A stretch of 64,000 nt of DNA, taken from the NCBI GenBank assembly GCA_015179125.1, contig WHVA01000563.1, positions 1 to 64,000 on the forward strand, read 5' to 3'. The notes beneath the pieces were generated by a model. It was not told the DNA's origin and ran no database searches. It saw nothing but the letters and a program-made list of their open reading frames with translations. This DNA comes from Gautieria morchelliformis. Its lineage: Eukaryota; Basidiomycota; Agaricomycetes; Gomphales; Gomphaceae. Position numbers and translations under genes: made by a program. This document shows, in pieces, positions 34,720-45,492 of the stretch. How positions within the stretch are numbered: the stretch's first letter is position 1; every line of letters starts with the position of its first letter.

Positions 34720-36270
34720 ATGGTAGGCAATACCAGCAAAAGGACTCCACCAACCAGACCGGCCCCAACAAGTGCCGATGGTCAAAGCCTCCGATCCAGC
34801 TCACAAAACGCGAACAGAAACGACAATGAAGGCACGCTCAAAAGCCCATCGAACAATCCAGAGGAGGCGCACCAATACCTACTGTCCAAACACTTTGTCA
34901 CCAAACAACAGCTCCTAACTTTCCACAGCTTGTCCACGGCGCTGCTGCACCTAGCAGAAGCCCAGGCCTCAATCTCCAAGGCAACGGAGGAGGGCATCAG
35001 AGCAGTCGCGACGCTAATAGTCGACCTAGGAGAGCGTACGACCATCTCGGAAGTAGCAACAATCATCAAGGAGAGGTTATCGGGAGCCAACGACATGTTG
35101 GCGCCAACGATCCAGAAGATGGAGAAAGTAGCACAGGCGATCGACAACTCCACCAATAGACTAGCAGGAACAGTGGAGGAGCTCAGGCAGGAAAGCGATG
35201 GGACAGCACAAAGAATAATAGAGGCAGTGAACGAGCAAATCGCTACTACAATGATGAACAGCGCCGAAAAGTCCCGAGTCAACGCGGCCACCACACGATA
35301 CCCAACATACGCAGCAACGTTAGCGGCGTGTGCCACCAAGCCGGTTAGCCTCCAGTCAAGCATGTTAGCAAAGTGCGACCTCTGGGCCCGACAAATACTA
35401 GTCAACAAAGCGCCGGACACCCCAGAACACCAAACCTACAGGCTGTCTGAACCAGACATACTCAGCCAAGCGAACCGAGCGATAGAAGCAATGGAGTGGA
35501 GCAAGGAGCAAGAGAAACCAAAGGTAGTAGGTATACAGAGACTCCCCACAGCGGATACCTCTTGGAGTTCAGCACAGAAGAGGCAGCAGAGCTCTTCCAA
35601 GAGCAGCAACGAGCTGAGAGACTATTGACGTTATTTGACCAGACCTCAATGATCAAGCCCACCTCATACACCATCATAGCTGAATTTGTCCCGGTCAGGT
35701 TTGAGCCCAGCGCCCAAAGCAACCTGGACGACGTGGAAAGCTCCAACGCACTAGAAAAAGGCGACATTATGGCAGCACGGTGGATCAAGCCAACGGAACG
35801 CCGGTCGGACCGACAGACCACGGCACACCTCATTCTCCAGCTGCGCAACCGCACAGCAGCCAACACACTCATCAGGCTCGGAGTGCTAATCGCAGGCATC
35901 AGGACCACAGCGAGGAAGCTAACCCAGGAAGCCAAGCACTGCCTTAAATGTCAGAGACTAGGCATGGCCCACCTAGCTGCACAGTGCCCGCAACCCAATG
36001 ACACATGCAGCACCTGTGGGGAGGAGGGACATTGAACATCAACCTGTGCCGTAACTGACCCCACCAAATACAGGTGCGTAAACTGCAACAGAATAGGGCA
36101 TGCAGTGTGGGACCGCAACTGCCCCGCCTTCAAGGAGCGCAGCAGAAAAATTCAGCAAAGGAACCCAGAAACCAGCATGCACTATTTCCCCTCTAGCAGG
36201 GACCCGCAGACATGGGAAGCACTCTACACGTCGCAAGAAACTACCCTTCCCCCCCTAGCCCCAACAAAAT
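34720..36270 (+). pseudogene. LINE ORF1 (Gag-like, CCHC knuckles)
   Basis: Starts MVGNTSKRTPPTRPAPTSAD at 34720. The first frame (302 codons) has a helical middle and TTRYPTYAATLAA. A frameshift near 35590 moves to the frame 35496-36035, which carries CLKCQRLGMAHLAAQC and CSTCGEEGH, then TGA at 36033. The same frame goes on with STCAVTD and CVNCNRIGHAVWDRNC, so three zinc knuckles were present. ORF1 binds LINE RNA. Two lesions make it dead. Confidence 0.85.
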
Positions 36271-36527
36271 GACCGCGCTATCATGTCGCAGCAAACGACG
36301 ACGACTCCTACTGCCAGGGAGGAGATTACTACCGGCCAGCATACCAGAACCAACCCAGATATCAACCCAGACACCAGCCAACGACGCACGGCCGCTCAAC
36401 CTCACGTCGCTCAAATGCAAGAGGGGGACGGGGAGGCACACCCCTCGGACATGCCAACTGTCACTTGGCAAACTAGGATTCAGAACGAGATCGAACGAAA
36501 GGGCATCACAATCCCACAGCCAGTCTC

Positions 36528-39500
36528 ATGAGTAGTACAACAGAAGAGCATATTTCGACACTGAAAATATGGCAGCACAACCTCAACAAATCGGATGTAG
36601 CGCAACAAGATTTAATCAACTCTATAAATCCCGATGTTTATGACATAATCATATTACAAGAACCGTACTTCGACTTCCTAGGCAACACACGAATCAATCA
36701 CCGATGGTACTCTCTGACACCAACAGCACACCGGGACTACCCCAAGAAAACCAGCACCACAACTTTTGTCAACAGAAGAATACGTTCAAGGGCATGGCAG
36801 CAAGTTAATGTGGCGTCACAGGACGTGGTAGCTATGATAATACAAACTAATACTTGCCCGATTACACTATTCAACATATATAAAGACAGTACTCACTCTC
36901 ACACCCTACAGAAAATACACGATGCGATACATGATGACGGACAGAACACGAAAGTCATCGACACGTCGAGTATGCTGTGGATGGGGGATTTTAATAGACA
37001 TCACCTGCTCTGGGACGAAGAGCGTAACGCGCATTTGTTCACCGCAGCCAACCTGGATGCAGCACAGATCCTACTAGACATACTAGCTAACTACGACATG
37101 CTCATGGCCCTCCCGAAGGACACCCCCACCCTCTGCGCCTCCAACACCAAAAATCTCACTCGACCAGACAACATTTTCAGCACCTCGGCACTCCATGACC
37201 TCTTCATCCAATGCACAGTATACCCCGACCTGCAACCACCTTGCATGGACCACTACCCCATCTCAAGCACCCTAGATGTGTCAACGCCTAAAGCTGCAGA
37301 GCCGGCAAGACGAAACTGGTGCCAGGTGGACTGGCCAGAATTCCGCAAGAGCCTACAAGAACACCTGTTCGCGCTGCCCTCCCCCACAGAAATCAACAAT
37401 GAAGAAGCCTTTGAGGACCAGTTAACACAGCTCATAACGGCCATCAACACGACGGTAGAAGCATTAGTACCCTACTCCAAGCCCTCGCCATACCCCAAGC
37501 GATGGGGGACAAAAGAGCTAGACCAGGTCCAATCCAAGATGCAAGCAGCGGCGCGGCACGCAAACAAAGCCCGCAATGACCCCCTGCACCCAAGCCACCA
37601 GGAATACCGCAGCCTACGGAACACGTACATAGACCTTATACGAGAGACCAAGCAGGAATTTTGGATAGAATGCCTGGAGAATGCCGATGAAAAAACCATA
37701 TGGACAGTGAGCAGATTAGTGTCCGGCCCATCGACAGATGGGGGCCGCACAAGGGTGCCCCCACTCAAAGCCACCACAGAGACAGGCGCGGAGGTCAAGG
37801 TCACAGACAACAAAGAAAAGAGCAGGATGCTGTTTAAAGTGTTCTTTCCGTCCCAAGGAGTGCGGCCGCAAAGCAACGCCGCAGCTCAATACCCTGCACC
37901 AGCTTTCGAATACGAGCTGGTAACAGACAGCCAGATCCTTCGAATTATCAGGAGAATGAGCCCCTACAAGGCCGTGGGCACGTCGGGACTATCCAACTCT
38001 GTCCTGACACATTGTGCAGATCTAATCACGCCGCACCTAGGATGCATTTACCGAGCAACATTCCGACTCAACATGTATCCCCAGCAGTGGCGAACCACCA
38101 CAATAGTGGCCCTGAGGAAACCAGGGAAGCCGGATTACACGGTCGCCAAAGCATACAGGATGATCACCCTCATGGAGACACTGGCAAAGCCCCTATCTGG
38201 ATGCGTCGCGGAGACACTCTCACACTACGCTGAATCCCTGCAACTCCTCCCTGACACCAACTTCGGGGGACGTGCAGGGAGGAGCACTACGGACGCACTC
38301 CATCTAACCGTCGACTTTATCAAGCAGCAATGGAGAAAAGGGAGAGTTGTGTCAGCGCTGTTCCTAGATGTCAAAGGCGCATTCCCCAGCGTTACGGTAG
38401 ACAAGTTAAAACATGCGAATGAAGGGCGTCCCTCCTCAATACACTGACTGGGTCAAGAACCGGCTCCAGGGGTGGCAAACCCGCATCCAATTCGACGACT
38501 TCTTGTTGGAACTACTAGATATAGACAATGGGTGCGATCAAGGAGACCTGATATCGGTCATCCTATATCACTTCTATAATGCTGGTCTCATCAACGTCGC
38601 AAAAAGGGAACATGATGAACTGGCACCGGCTTTCATCGACGATGTGACACTCCTGGCAGCAGGGCCCTCCTTCACGCACATGCATGCAAAGCTCACCCAC
38701 ATGATGAACAGAATGGGAGGAGCGAACGAATGGTCCCAATCTCATAACTCGCAGTTTGAACTGGACAAAATGCAGGTAATGGATTTCACTAGAAAACGTG
38801 AGAAAGGCCCCACGCGTGCAAACGGGACAAGGCCAATATGGAGGCACCCCCTCAATCTGAATGGCATGGTTATAAACCCCACCGCCTCCCATAAGTTACT
38901 AGGTGTAATACTCGACCAAGAACTAGGTTTCAAAGAACACACAGCCTTTGCAGCCGCCAAAGGCACGGACTGGGTCATGCAATTCCAGCGGCTCTCCAAG
39001 CCAACGAAAGGCATGTCCCACCAGAACATGAGACACTTATACCTTAGCATAGCGATACCCAAAATGTTATATGCAGCAGACATGTGGTACACGCCGGTCA
39101 GGAAGGAGGAAGGAGATACAAAGGCCAAGGGATCAGAAGGATTCGTGAGCAAACTAGCTAGAATCCAAAGAACGGCTGCGCTCCACATAACAGGGGCACT
39201 CCACTCCACCCCCACTGATCTTCTTGATGCGCATGCTGATTTACTCCCCATCAGGCTCAGACTCAACAGGCACACATACAACGCAATGCTACGCCTAGCA
39301 TTGCTCCCCCCCGATCATCCACTACACGGCAGACTCAAGAAAGCCACGAGATATGTCAAGAGGCACAGGGCCCCTCTCCACGAGCTGCTGCACGCGCACA
39401 ACATACAGCCTGGCACTATCGAAACAGTCCACCCAATCCGGCACGAACCATCCTGGCGCCCGCCCATGCGCACAACTGTGGCGCAAAGCGAAAAGGAGGC

Positions 39501-40430
39501 CATTAAGTACGACAAGACTAGGGGCAGCATAATAAGAGTATATGCAGATGGGTCAAAATACGAAGGAGGAGTAGGCACAGCCGTGGTCCTATATGTCAAT
39601 GGAGTACGGCACAAAGCCCAGCAATGCTTTCTTGGGACCGACGCACACCACACCGTGTATGAAGCCGAGCTAACAGGATTGATACTCGCCGCAGCCATGC
39701 TACAAGGGATAGGCTTCATAGAGGAGGCCTCGATAGCGATTGACAACCAGGTGGCAGTAAAAGCGCTCACCAGCTTCAAGAGCGGCCCAAGCCAACACCT
39801 GACAGATCACTTCCTCCACCAGATGGGCGACATAGCGAAAAAGCAGCAAAACACGCCGCTCGAGGTCTACTGGGTCCCCGGTCACAAAGGAATCGAAGGA
39901 AACGAAGCGGCCAACAAATTGGCAAAATAGGCCGCAGAGGGGTGCTCCAGCCCTCTTCAGACCCTTCCAACGATATTACAATTGCCCCTCCCAATCAGCA
40001 AATCGGCGCTCAAGACGGAGCACAACAGGATGTTAAAGGAAGAAGCACAGCGAATGTTCGCCGCCTCCCCAAGATATCACAAGCTCCATGCGGTCGACCC
40101 CAAGGCACCATCCGCAGACTACCACAAGATCGTCATGGGGCTCCCACGATGACAGACCAGCATCAGCATACTCATACAGTTAAGAACAGGACACACGAGG
40201 TTACAGCGGCACCTATACAACATGGGATGCGTCAGCACTCCACTCTGCCCATGCTGCAACCGAAAGGAGGAAACAGTCCAACACTACCTCCTCTCCTGTA
40301 TTGCACATGCAAGACACTGTTAGCCCCTGCTCGCAGCACTAAGACGTGATCCGCTGGGTATCTCAAAGCTTCTCTCTGATCCAGAATGCATTGACTACAC
40401 GCTTGATTACGTTAATGCAACAAGGTGATT
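36528..40430 (+). pseudogene. LINE ORF2: endonuclease, reverse transcriptase, RNase H
   Basis: The start MSSTTEEHISTLKIWQHNL gives the exonuclease-endonuclease-phosphatase domain: QHNLNKS, IILQEPYFD, WMGDFNRHHLLWDEE. RT follows: VALRKPGKPDY, AKAYRMITLMETLAK, LFLDVKGAFPSV, then a frameshift at about 38410. In the new frame come PQYTDWVKNRLQGW, CDQGDLISVILYHFYN and AFIDDVTLL (FIDD instead of YADD). RNase H: RVYADGSKYEGG, YEAELTGL, AIDNQVAV, WVPGHKGIEGNEAANKLAK then TAG at 39928. Readthrough gives CPCCNRKEETVQHYLLSC, the C-terminal zinc region. Layout is that of Tad1/I-group LINEs of fungi. At least three lesions. Confidence 0.9.
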
Positions 40431-41065
40431 TCATCCCGCTTCGACCCCCCCCTCCAACCCCCTCCAACCCCAGAACCAGAACTGACCTTGCCCCACAGCA
40501 GAACTAGACTACTAACACGCAACGCACCCTCTCCCCTCTTTTACAGGAAAGCCTCAAGAACCGATTATCGTACCCCACGTCCCTGACTCACGCCCCTGCT
40601 TCCCCAAAAAGCCCGCTCGACCGCTCACCTGCCTGCCCACGCACCAGCTCAGCCACCCACCCCACTCACTAGCCCGCCCTGCCCGCTCGCTCACTCGCCC
40701 CGCCTCGCGTACCTGCCCACCTCGCACGTGCCATCCACGCCACCCGCCGCGCCCTCTCCTTTTATTCTCCCCCCCTCCCGCTTTAACAACGGTCTCTTTA
40801 CTAGGTAGTCACCATGCGCACGGGCTCTGCTGATAGTGTTACGGGACATGCCGGCACTCCTCCCACAGTCGACCCACCATATCTTATAGTTACTAATTTC
40901 TTGGGGCTGTTAGTCCGTCTTAGGACCGCCCGCCTTCAGGCCAATGTTGAGTCGTTTTGATCACGGTGACTCAGTAGATACATGACATGTAATATCCTAC
41001 ATGAGCACAGGCTCAATGGATACAAATGGATATAAAAATAAAAATAAAATAAAAATAAAATAAAA
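40431..41065 (+). other. LINE 3' untranslated region and A-rich tail
   Basis: C-rich sequence (40440-40800, many ccc and cgcc words) has no coding frame. It ends in an (AAAAT)n-type tract, aaaataaaataaaaataaaa, at about 41036-41065. Such a simple tail is the usual 3' end of a target-primed LINE. Confidence 0.65.
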
Positions 41066-41869
41066 TGACATGAAAACTCTTGTTAGTTGTGGTGTCTAAG
41101 ATAGCTAGTAGAAGTATGATTCAAACTCATAATAGGAGTCGAATCAAGCTGTGCTTAAGAAAGTAGGGTGTTTGCACATATAACAAGGTATATGCGTCTT
41201 ACAACAGTGCTAACTGAAGCTAGTAGCTTAAGGCGCAAAAGAAGTGAGTGAGTAACTGTTTTCACTATCGAATGTAGTGTACAAGGTCGAGTATTTAACT
41301 ATCAAGAAAAGAACTTGGCGTTCTTGGTGTGTTACAAGATGAGAACAAAAGAAATGTTGTATGGGGTAACTGGCATAGGTTTGAGTATTAGGGGTTAGGG
41401 GAATTGTGCGTGTGATGTGGTGAGTTGTGAACTATATTAGTGAATGGGGATGCAGGGTGAGAGAGAATAAGGAAAAGGTCGAGACACATGCAGGGTCGTC
41501 GTGTCCCTTGATCGGATCATGTGCACACGTGACCTGTAGCATGTGGGATAGGACTTGGCTCATCTTGGCTCCACAGTGCTGTGATGATATTACTGGTTCG
41601 ATTTGTATGTGTGCTTGGTGGGCTTGGTAGTGTATGTGTGCATGATGAGGTGTGTTGTGACTAGTTTGTGACAGTTAAGCGCTGGGGGAGCAACGGTGTG
41701 TACGCTGGGCATCACTGTGTGACAGTGTGACTTGCAACGTCCGAATAAGGGAAGTGGTCCACAGTAGTCCATAGAGTCGAGATGATGTTTTTGTGTTATA
41801 TCAGTGTGTTATAGTGATTAATGTGATGTGGCATAGCTTTGGTTGTGTATTCATAACAAAGACTTACTA
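41066..41869. other. Unassigned stretch right of the LINE
   Basis: G/T-rich on the plus strand (gtgtgttg words), with no supported gene. It may be old insert sequence, because the 34236-type repeats resume only at 41870. Confidence 0.4.
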
Positions 41870-42240
41870 ACAATTGTCTCAAATGATAGCCAATGAAATG
41901 AAGAGTAACCATTGTCTCACAATGTCACATGGGAGGAAAACATGGTAAAATATATGCAAAGCAAAGCAAACTTTTACATGTCGTTTTGGATTTCCTCTCT
42001 GTCAATTATGTGACTGTGTGATCTCCATGACTAGCAAGGGTTGCCCTGATAGTGGCCCAGGGATCACCAGGCAGGCAGGTGAGTGTTGATGCTAGATGGG
42101 AAGAGGGAGCCCCTGACTGTGGGCAGGGTGTACAGCAGCGCAAGGTATATGGCAGCAAGGGTCCTTAGCTTTTCCTCTTTGGATCCCTCTCTGCCAGATC
42201 GCATGACATTCCACTGTCTTGGGGAGTTGCCCTTACACTA
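41870..42240. repeat. Right flank repeat plus partial LTR A-like 3' end
   Basis: 41870-41985 matches 34436-34545. Then ttttggatttcctctctgtcaattatgtgactgtgtgatctccatgac (in pieces) and gggttgccct at 41985-42045 match the last 80 bp of LTR family A. A second ccttagc..ttcctctttggat..ctctgccag block at 42170 repeats the same landmark. Both are degraded. Confidence 0.55.
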
Positions 42241-42746
42241 GGCCCCAAAAGATAAAAATTGGAGATTAAAAAAAAAGGGAGGAAAAAAACTTGGGGACCA
42301 GATATCACTGGAGGCATGGAAAAATTTTCTGGTCTCAAAAACCATTAAAAAGCTGTAAAGATTTTCCTGATTTTTCAGTCTCTTTTTATGTAAGAAAAAA
42401 ACTTTAACAAAATTTTGTGTTTTTTAAAACTTTCTCAATCCCAAAAAAGGGTGATAAAATTGAAAAACAAAAGTGTAGAAACAACTGCAAGGAAACACAG
42501 AGGAAAAGTCAAACTTCCTTAAGACGTTATGAATCAAGAAACACTCCAAAAAAATTTGTTTTATTTTCAAGATTTTTTGGGATAAAAAATCTTTCAAATA
42601 TTGTGATAAAAATAGCCAGAAACTTTGAAAAAATAGAAATTGTTTATTTGGTGTGAAAGTCCTTGAGAAATTGAGGTTTTCCACAGGCAAAAATTCTGAT
42701 GAAATGTGTGTAGCTTTTTTTCTTGGTTTTTTTATTTATAGGTTTC

Positions 42747-43195
42747 TGTTACGACCCGTTCCTGAATCCAGACTGAAGCTCAGCTTCAGCTCTTGTTCAG
42801 GAACCTCAGGTATTTCTCGGCTTCCTTCGGGTTTCCTTTCGCACTCCCCATCACCCCTGATTCCCTTATTAGTTAGTTCCCCGTTTGCCTGACCCTTGTT
42901 TCCCCTGACCGTTGATCCAATCATGTTCTCTTCGCGACCCTGCATGCTACTTTACTATATAGACCTCCAGTCCATGTACAGTAGCTCCTCAGTTCAGATA
43001 TCAAATTAGCTTATCGTACTTGAGACCCTCTGCTTGATATCGAAACCCGTATCTTGGCTTATAGCCGAGACCGCTCCCGAAATCAGGGCGGAACATAGAG
43101 TGGGTGCAACCCAAGAGGTTGAAGCCAAGCCCTTCGACCCGAGACCCGAGTTCAGCCTGGTATAGCCGAACTGCAGTACGAACACAACATTAACA
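42747..43195 (+). repeat. LTR, family D (TGTTACGACCC...TTAACA), 5' LTR
   Basis: Begins TGTTACGACCCG and ends ATTAACA, followed by gtatatctga, which parallels gtattatctga after the family C LTR at 59003. That shared post-LTR motif sets the right end and is the likely primer site region. A TATA (actatatagac, about 42953) is present. The gag at 43296 follows. Confidence 0.75.
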
Positions 43196-43295
43196 GTATA
43201 TCTGAACTCCCTACACTCTTTGTTCAGAATGCCGATTACCTGATCTTACACCCATGCCGAAGGCATCCGCGTAATGCCGACAATCGAAGCTCGGT

Positions 43296-44503
43296 GTGCA
43301 CGAGGTGCTCCCAGAAAACCCCCCATTCCATCACTGGTATTCCAACCCCCTGTCAGTTCAACCCGCACCCAGGCACCGAGTAATTGGTGCTGGCCGAGGG
43401 CGCATCAGTGAAGTTCCCGAAGAACCGAATGCTGAGCCCCCCAAGCCGAGTGACCCTGGCGATGGTGGTGGTGGTGGCTATGATTACGATTCCGGTTCCG
43501 AGCATAATTCCGATCCTGAAGTAGCAGGCCCGAGACCTAATCCCAACCCGAATGCAGCAGCAAACGGCAAGGAACAGGTTGGGCGATTGCTCACGGCTTT
43601 GGAAAAGCTCGCCGACAATGGGCTTGGTGGTGGTGGAGACCAAAGTGACTCAAAGGCTAGACTCCGGGAACCCGACCAGTTTGATGGCTCGGACCCGAAA
43701 AAGCTCCGAGGATTTCTTCTCCAGTGCACGCTGAATTTCCGTGCCAAACCCCAAGCATTCCGAGATGGTTCTACGAAAGTGAACTACGTTTTGTCCTTCC
43801 TCAAGGGAACAGCTCTAGATTATTTCGAGCCCTACCTTGCAGATGACCCTGCCGACGAACCGGTATGGGCTTCGGATTACATGGCATTCACGGAAGAGCT
43901 CTACCTGAATTTCGGTCCCTACGATCAAGTTGCGGATGCCAAAATTGGGCTCAAGAATTTGATCATGAAGGATAACCACAAGGCAACTCGGTTTTTCATC
44001 GAATTCTACAGACTTGCATCCGTCCTTCAGTATAATGATTCGGCTTTGCATCGCCGAGCCTACTTGGCTTTGCCGAAGCGAATCAAGGACGAAATGGTGC
44101 ATTTCGACAAACCCTGAACCCTTGACAACCTCCAAGACCTTGTTCAGAAAATCATCCAGAGGTATTGGGATTGTCGCAGTGAGCTCTCTCGCGAGACTCA
44201 TTCCACCCCCAAACCCGAGGCCAAGAACGACAGGTCGGCCAGCCAAAACCGAGGCTCCCAGAACAACGACCGACATCAAGGTCAAGGTTCTGGCAACTCT
44301 AACGCTAATGCCAGCGATAACCATGGCAAAGGAAAGGACAAGCCGAAAGGGAACAACCAGTCCGAGGGTCAGAAGAAACCCGAACCGGACAGACTCGGCA
44401 AGGATGGTAAACTCACGCCCGCAAAACACCAGTGTCACATGGATAACAACCTCTGCTTAGTATGTGCGCAGAGTGGCCACCATGCGAAGGAGTGTCTGAG
44501 AGC
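43296..44503 (+). pseudogene. Ty3/gypsy Gag (chromovirus type), cut after the zinc knuckle
   Basis: Starts MHEVLPENPPFHHWYSN. A Gly/Asp-rich linker precedes [20 protein letters not shown] and [20 protein letters not shown] (gag core), then KNLIMKDNHKATRFFIEFY. TGA at 44116 interrupts; the frame continues with RYWDCRSELSRET, a Gln/Asn-rich basic region and the knuckle CLVCAQSGHHAKEC at about 44455-44496. LTR family A begins at 44504. It aligns well with the Gag at 59037 (same order and motifs), so families C and D are sister lineages. Confidence 0.88.
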
Positions 44504-44984
44504 TGTCAGGGGACACCCTGTTTTCCATTTCCAGTTCCGACACCACACCCAGTTCCGACTCCATTTCCGACTCCGCTTCCGGTTCCGATTCCATCTCCGC
44601 CTCCGCTTTCGGAAATGATTCCGCTTCTGGGAGAACTTCCACCAGTTCTGTTCGCCTTGCCAGTTCCACTCCAATTTCCGAGTTCCACTCTCGGAACAGC
44701 GTCGGAAATCAAGCGACTCGCGTAATAGGTGGCATCAAGGGTCGATCAAGGGTCAGGGAGGTGCAGGGTTGATGGCGGGTGCCAAGTGTTGTCCCTGGCT
44801 GCGCAGCATAGTATAATACGGGCTCGCTGACATTGGGGGTCCTTAGACTTTTCTCCTTGGATTTCCCCTTGTCAGGTGAGAATCCCCTCTCTTGTATGCT
44901 CTGTTCATTTATACATACTTTGGATTTCCCCTTGTCAGTTGTGTGGTAGTGTGATCTCCACAACCAGCCAGGGTTGCCCTTACA
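44504..44984 (+). repeat. LTR family A with leader, 5' LTR of rearranged element
   Basis: The 481-bp LTR runs TGTCAGGGG to CCCTTACA. It is followed by about 100 bp of leader (44985-45085) equal to the leader after 4594 but without the two solo LTRs. It thereby supplies the empty sites for those insertions. Confidence 0.9.
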
Positions 44985-45085
44985 GCAGAAAAGTCTCTCC
45001 CCGAGAGGACCAGCGGTCGTACTGCGCATTGCATTCGCCATAGGTGTGTTCGGAATCGGAGACAGCGACTCGGAGATCGCAGGAT

Positions 45086-45492
45086 CCGAGCCTGGTCGTT
45101 CGGAAAGAGGTCTCCGACAATTGCAAAGTAGATGCTGCATGTGTTGAAGAATGCGCGTCCCTTTTCCCGATCTCCATCAAAGTCCGCCGGAGTTGCGGGT
45201 TTGACCTTTGCTAATTTCGAGGACATCCTCTCTTCCGCTGCTTCCGCTTTTCCGAAATCCGGATCATCCAGCATTTCATTTCCACCACTTTGTGGAATAT
45301 CTAACTTAGCCAAAATCGCTTGTAAGGCTGTTTCAATCGCGTCGGTCTTCATCCGGTTCCGCGTCAATTCCTCCTCCATATTCCGAAGACGATCGTCCGG
45401 ATCCATGTCGGAAGGAGAAATATGGGACGGGATTTCCGGGGTTGGGAGCTCGACGTAAGAAGAGGGGCTGTCGTACGCTGTGTGCGCGGAAG
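45086..45492 (-). pseudogene. Inverted leader/Gag segment of the family A element
   Basis: On the minus strand it carries the leader end and MDPDDRLRNMEEELTRNRMK (start 45406) down to LFPNDQARI, collinear with 5850-6258. The plus-strand leader stops at gatcgca (45084) exactly where this inverted block's outer end would have followed. So about 407 bp appears to have been flipped in place. Its far end abuts the Helitron. Confidence 0.85.

Noticed and set aside
34782..35420. 212-codon minus-strand open frame opposite LINE ORF1
   Set aside because: Antisense of a clear Gag-like protein with no own motif.
43815..44438. 207-codon minus-strand open frame opposite the gypsy Gag
   Set aside because: Shadow of the Gag reading frame; no recognisable domain.
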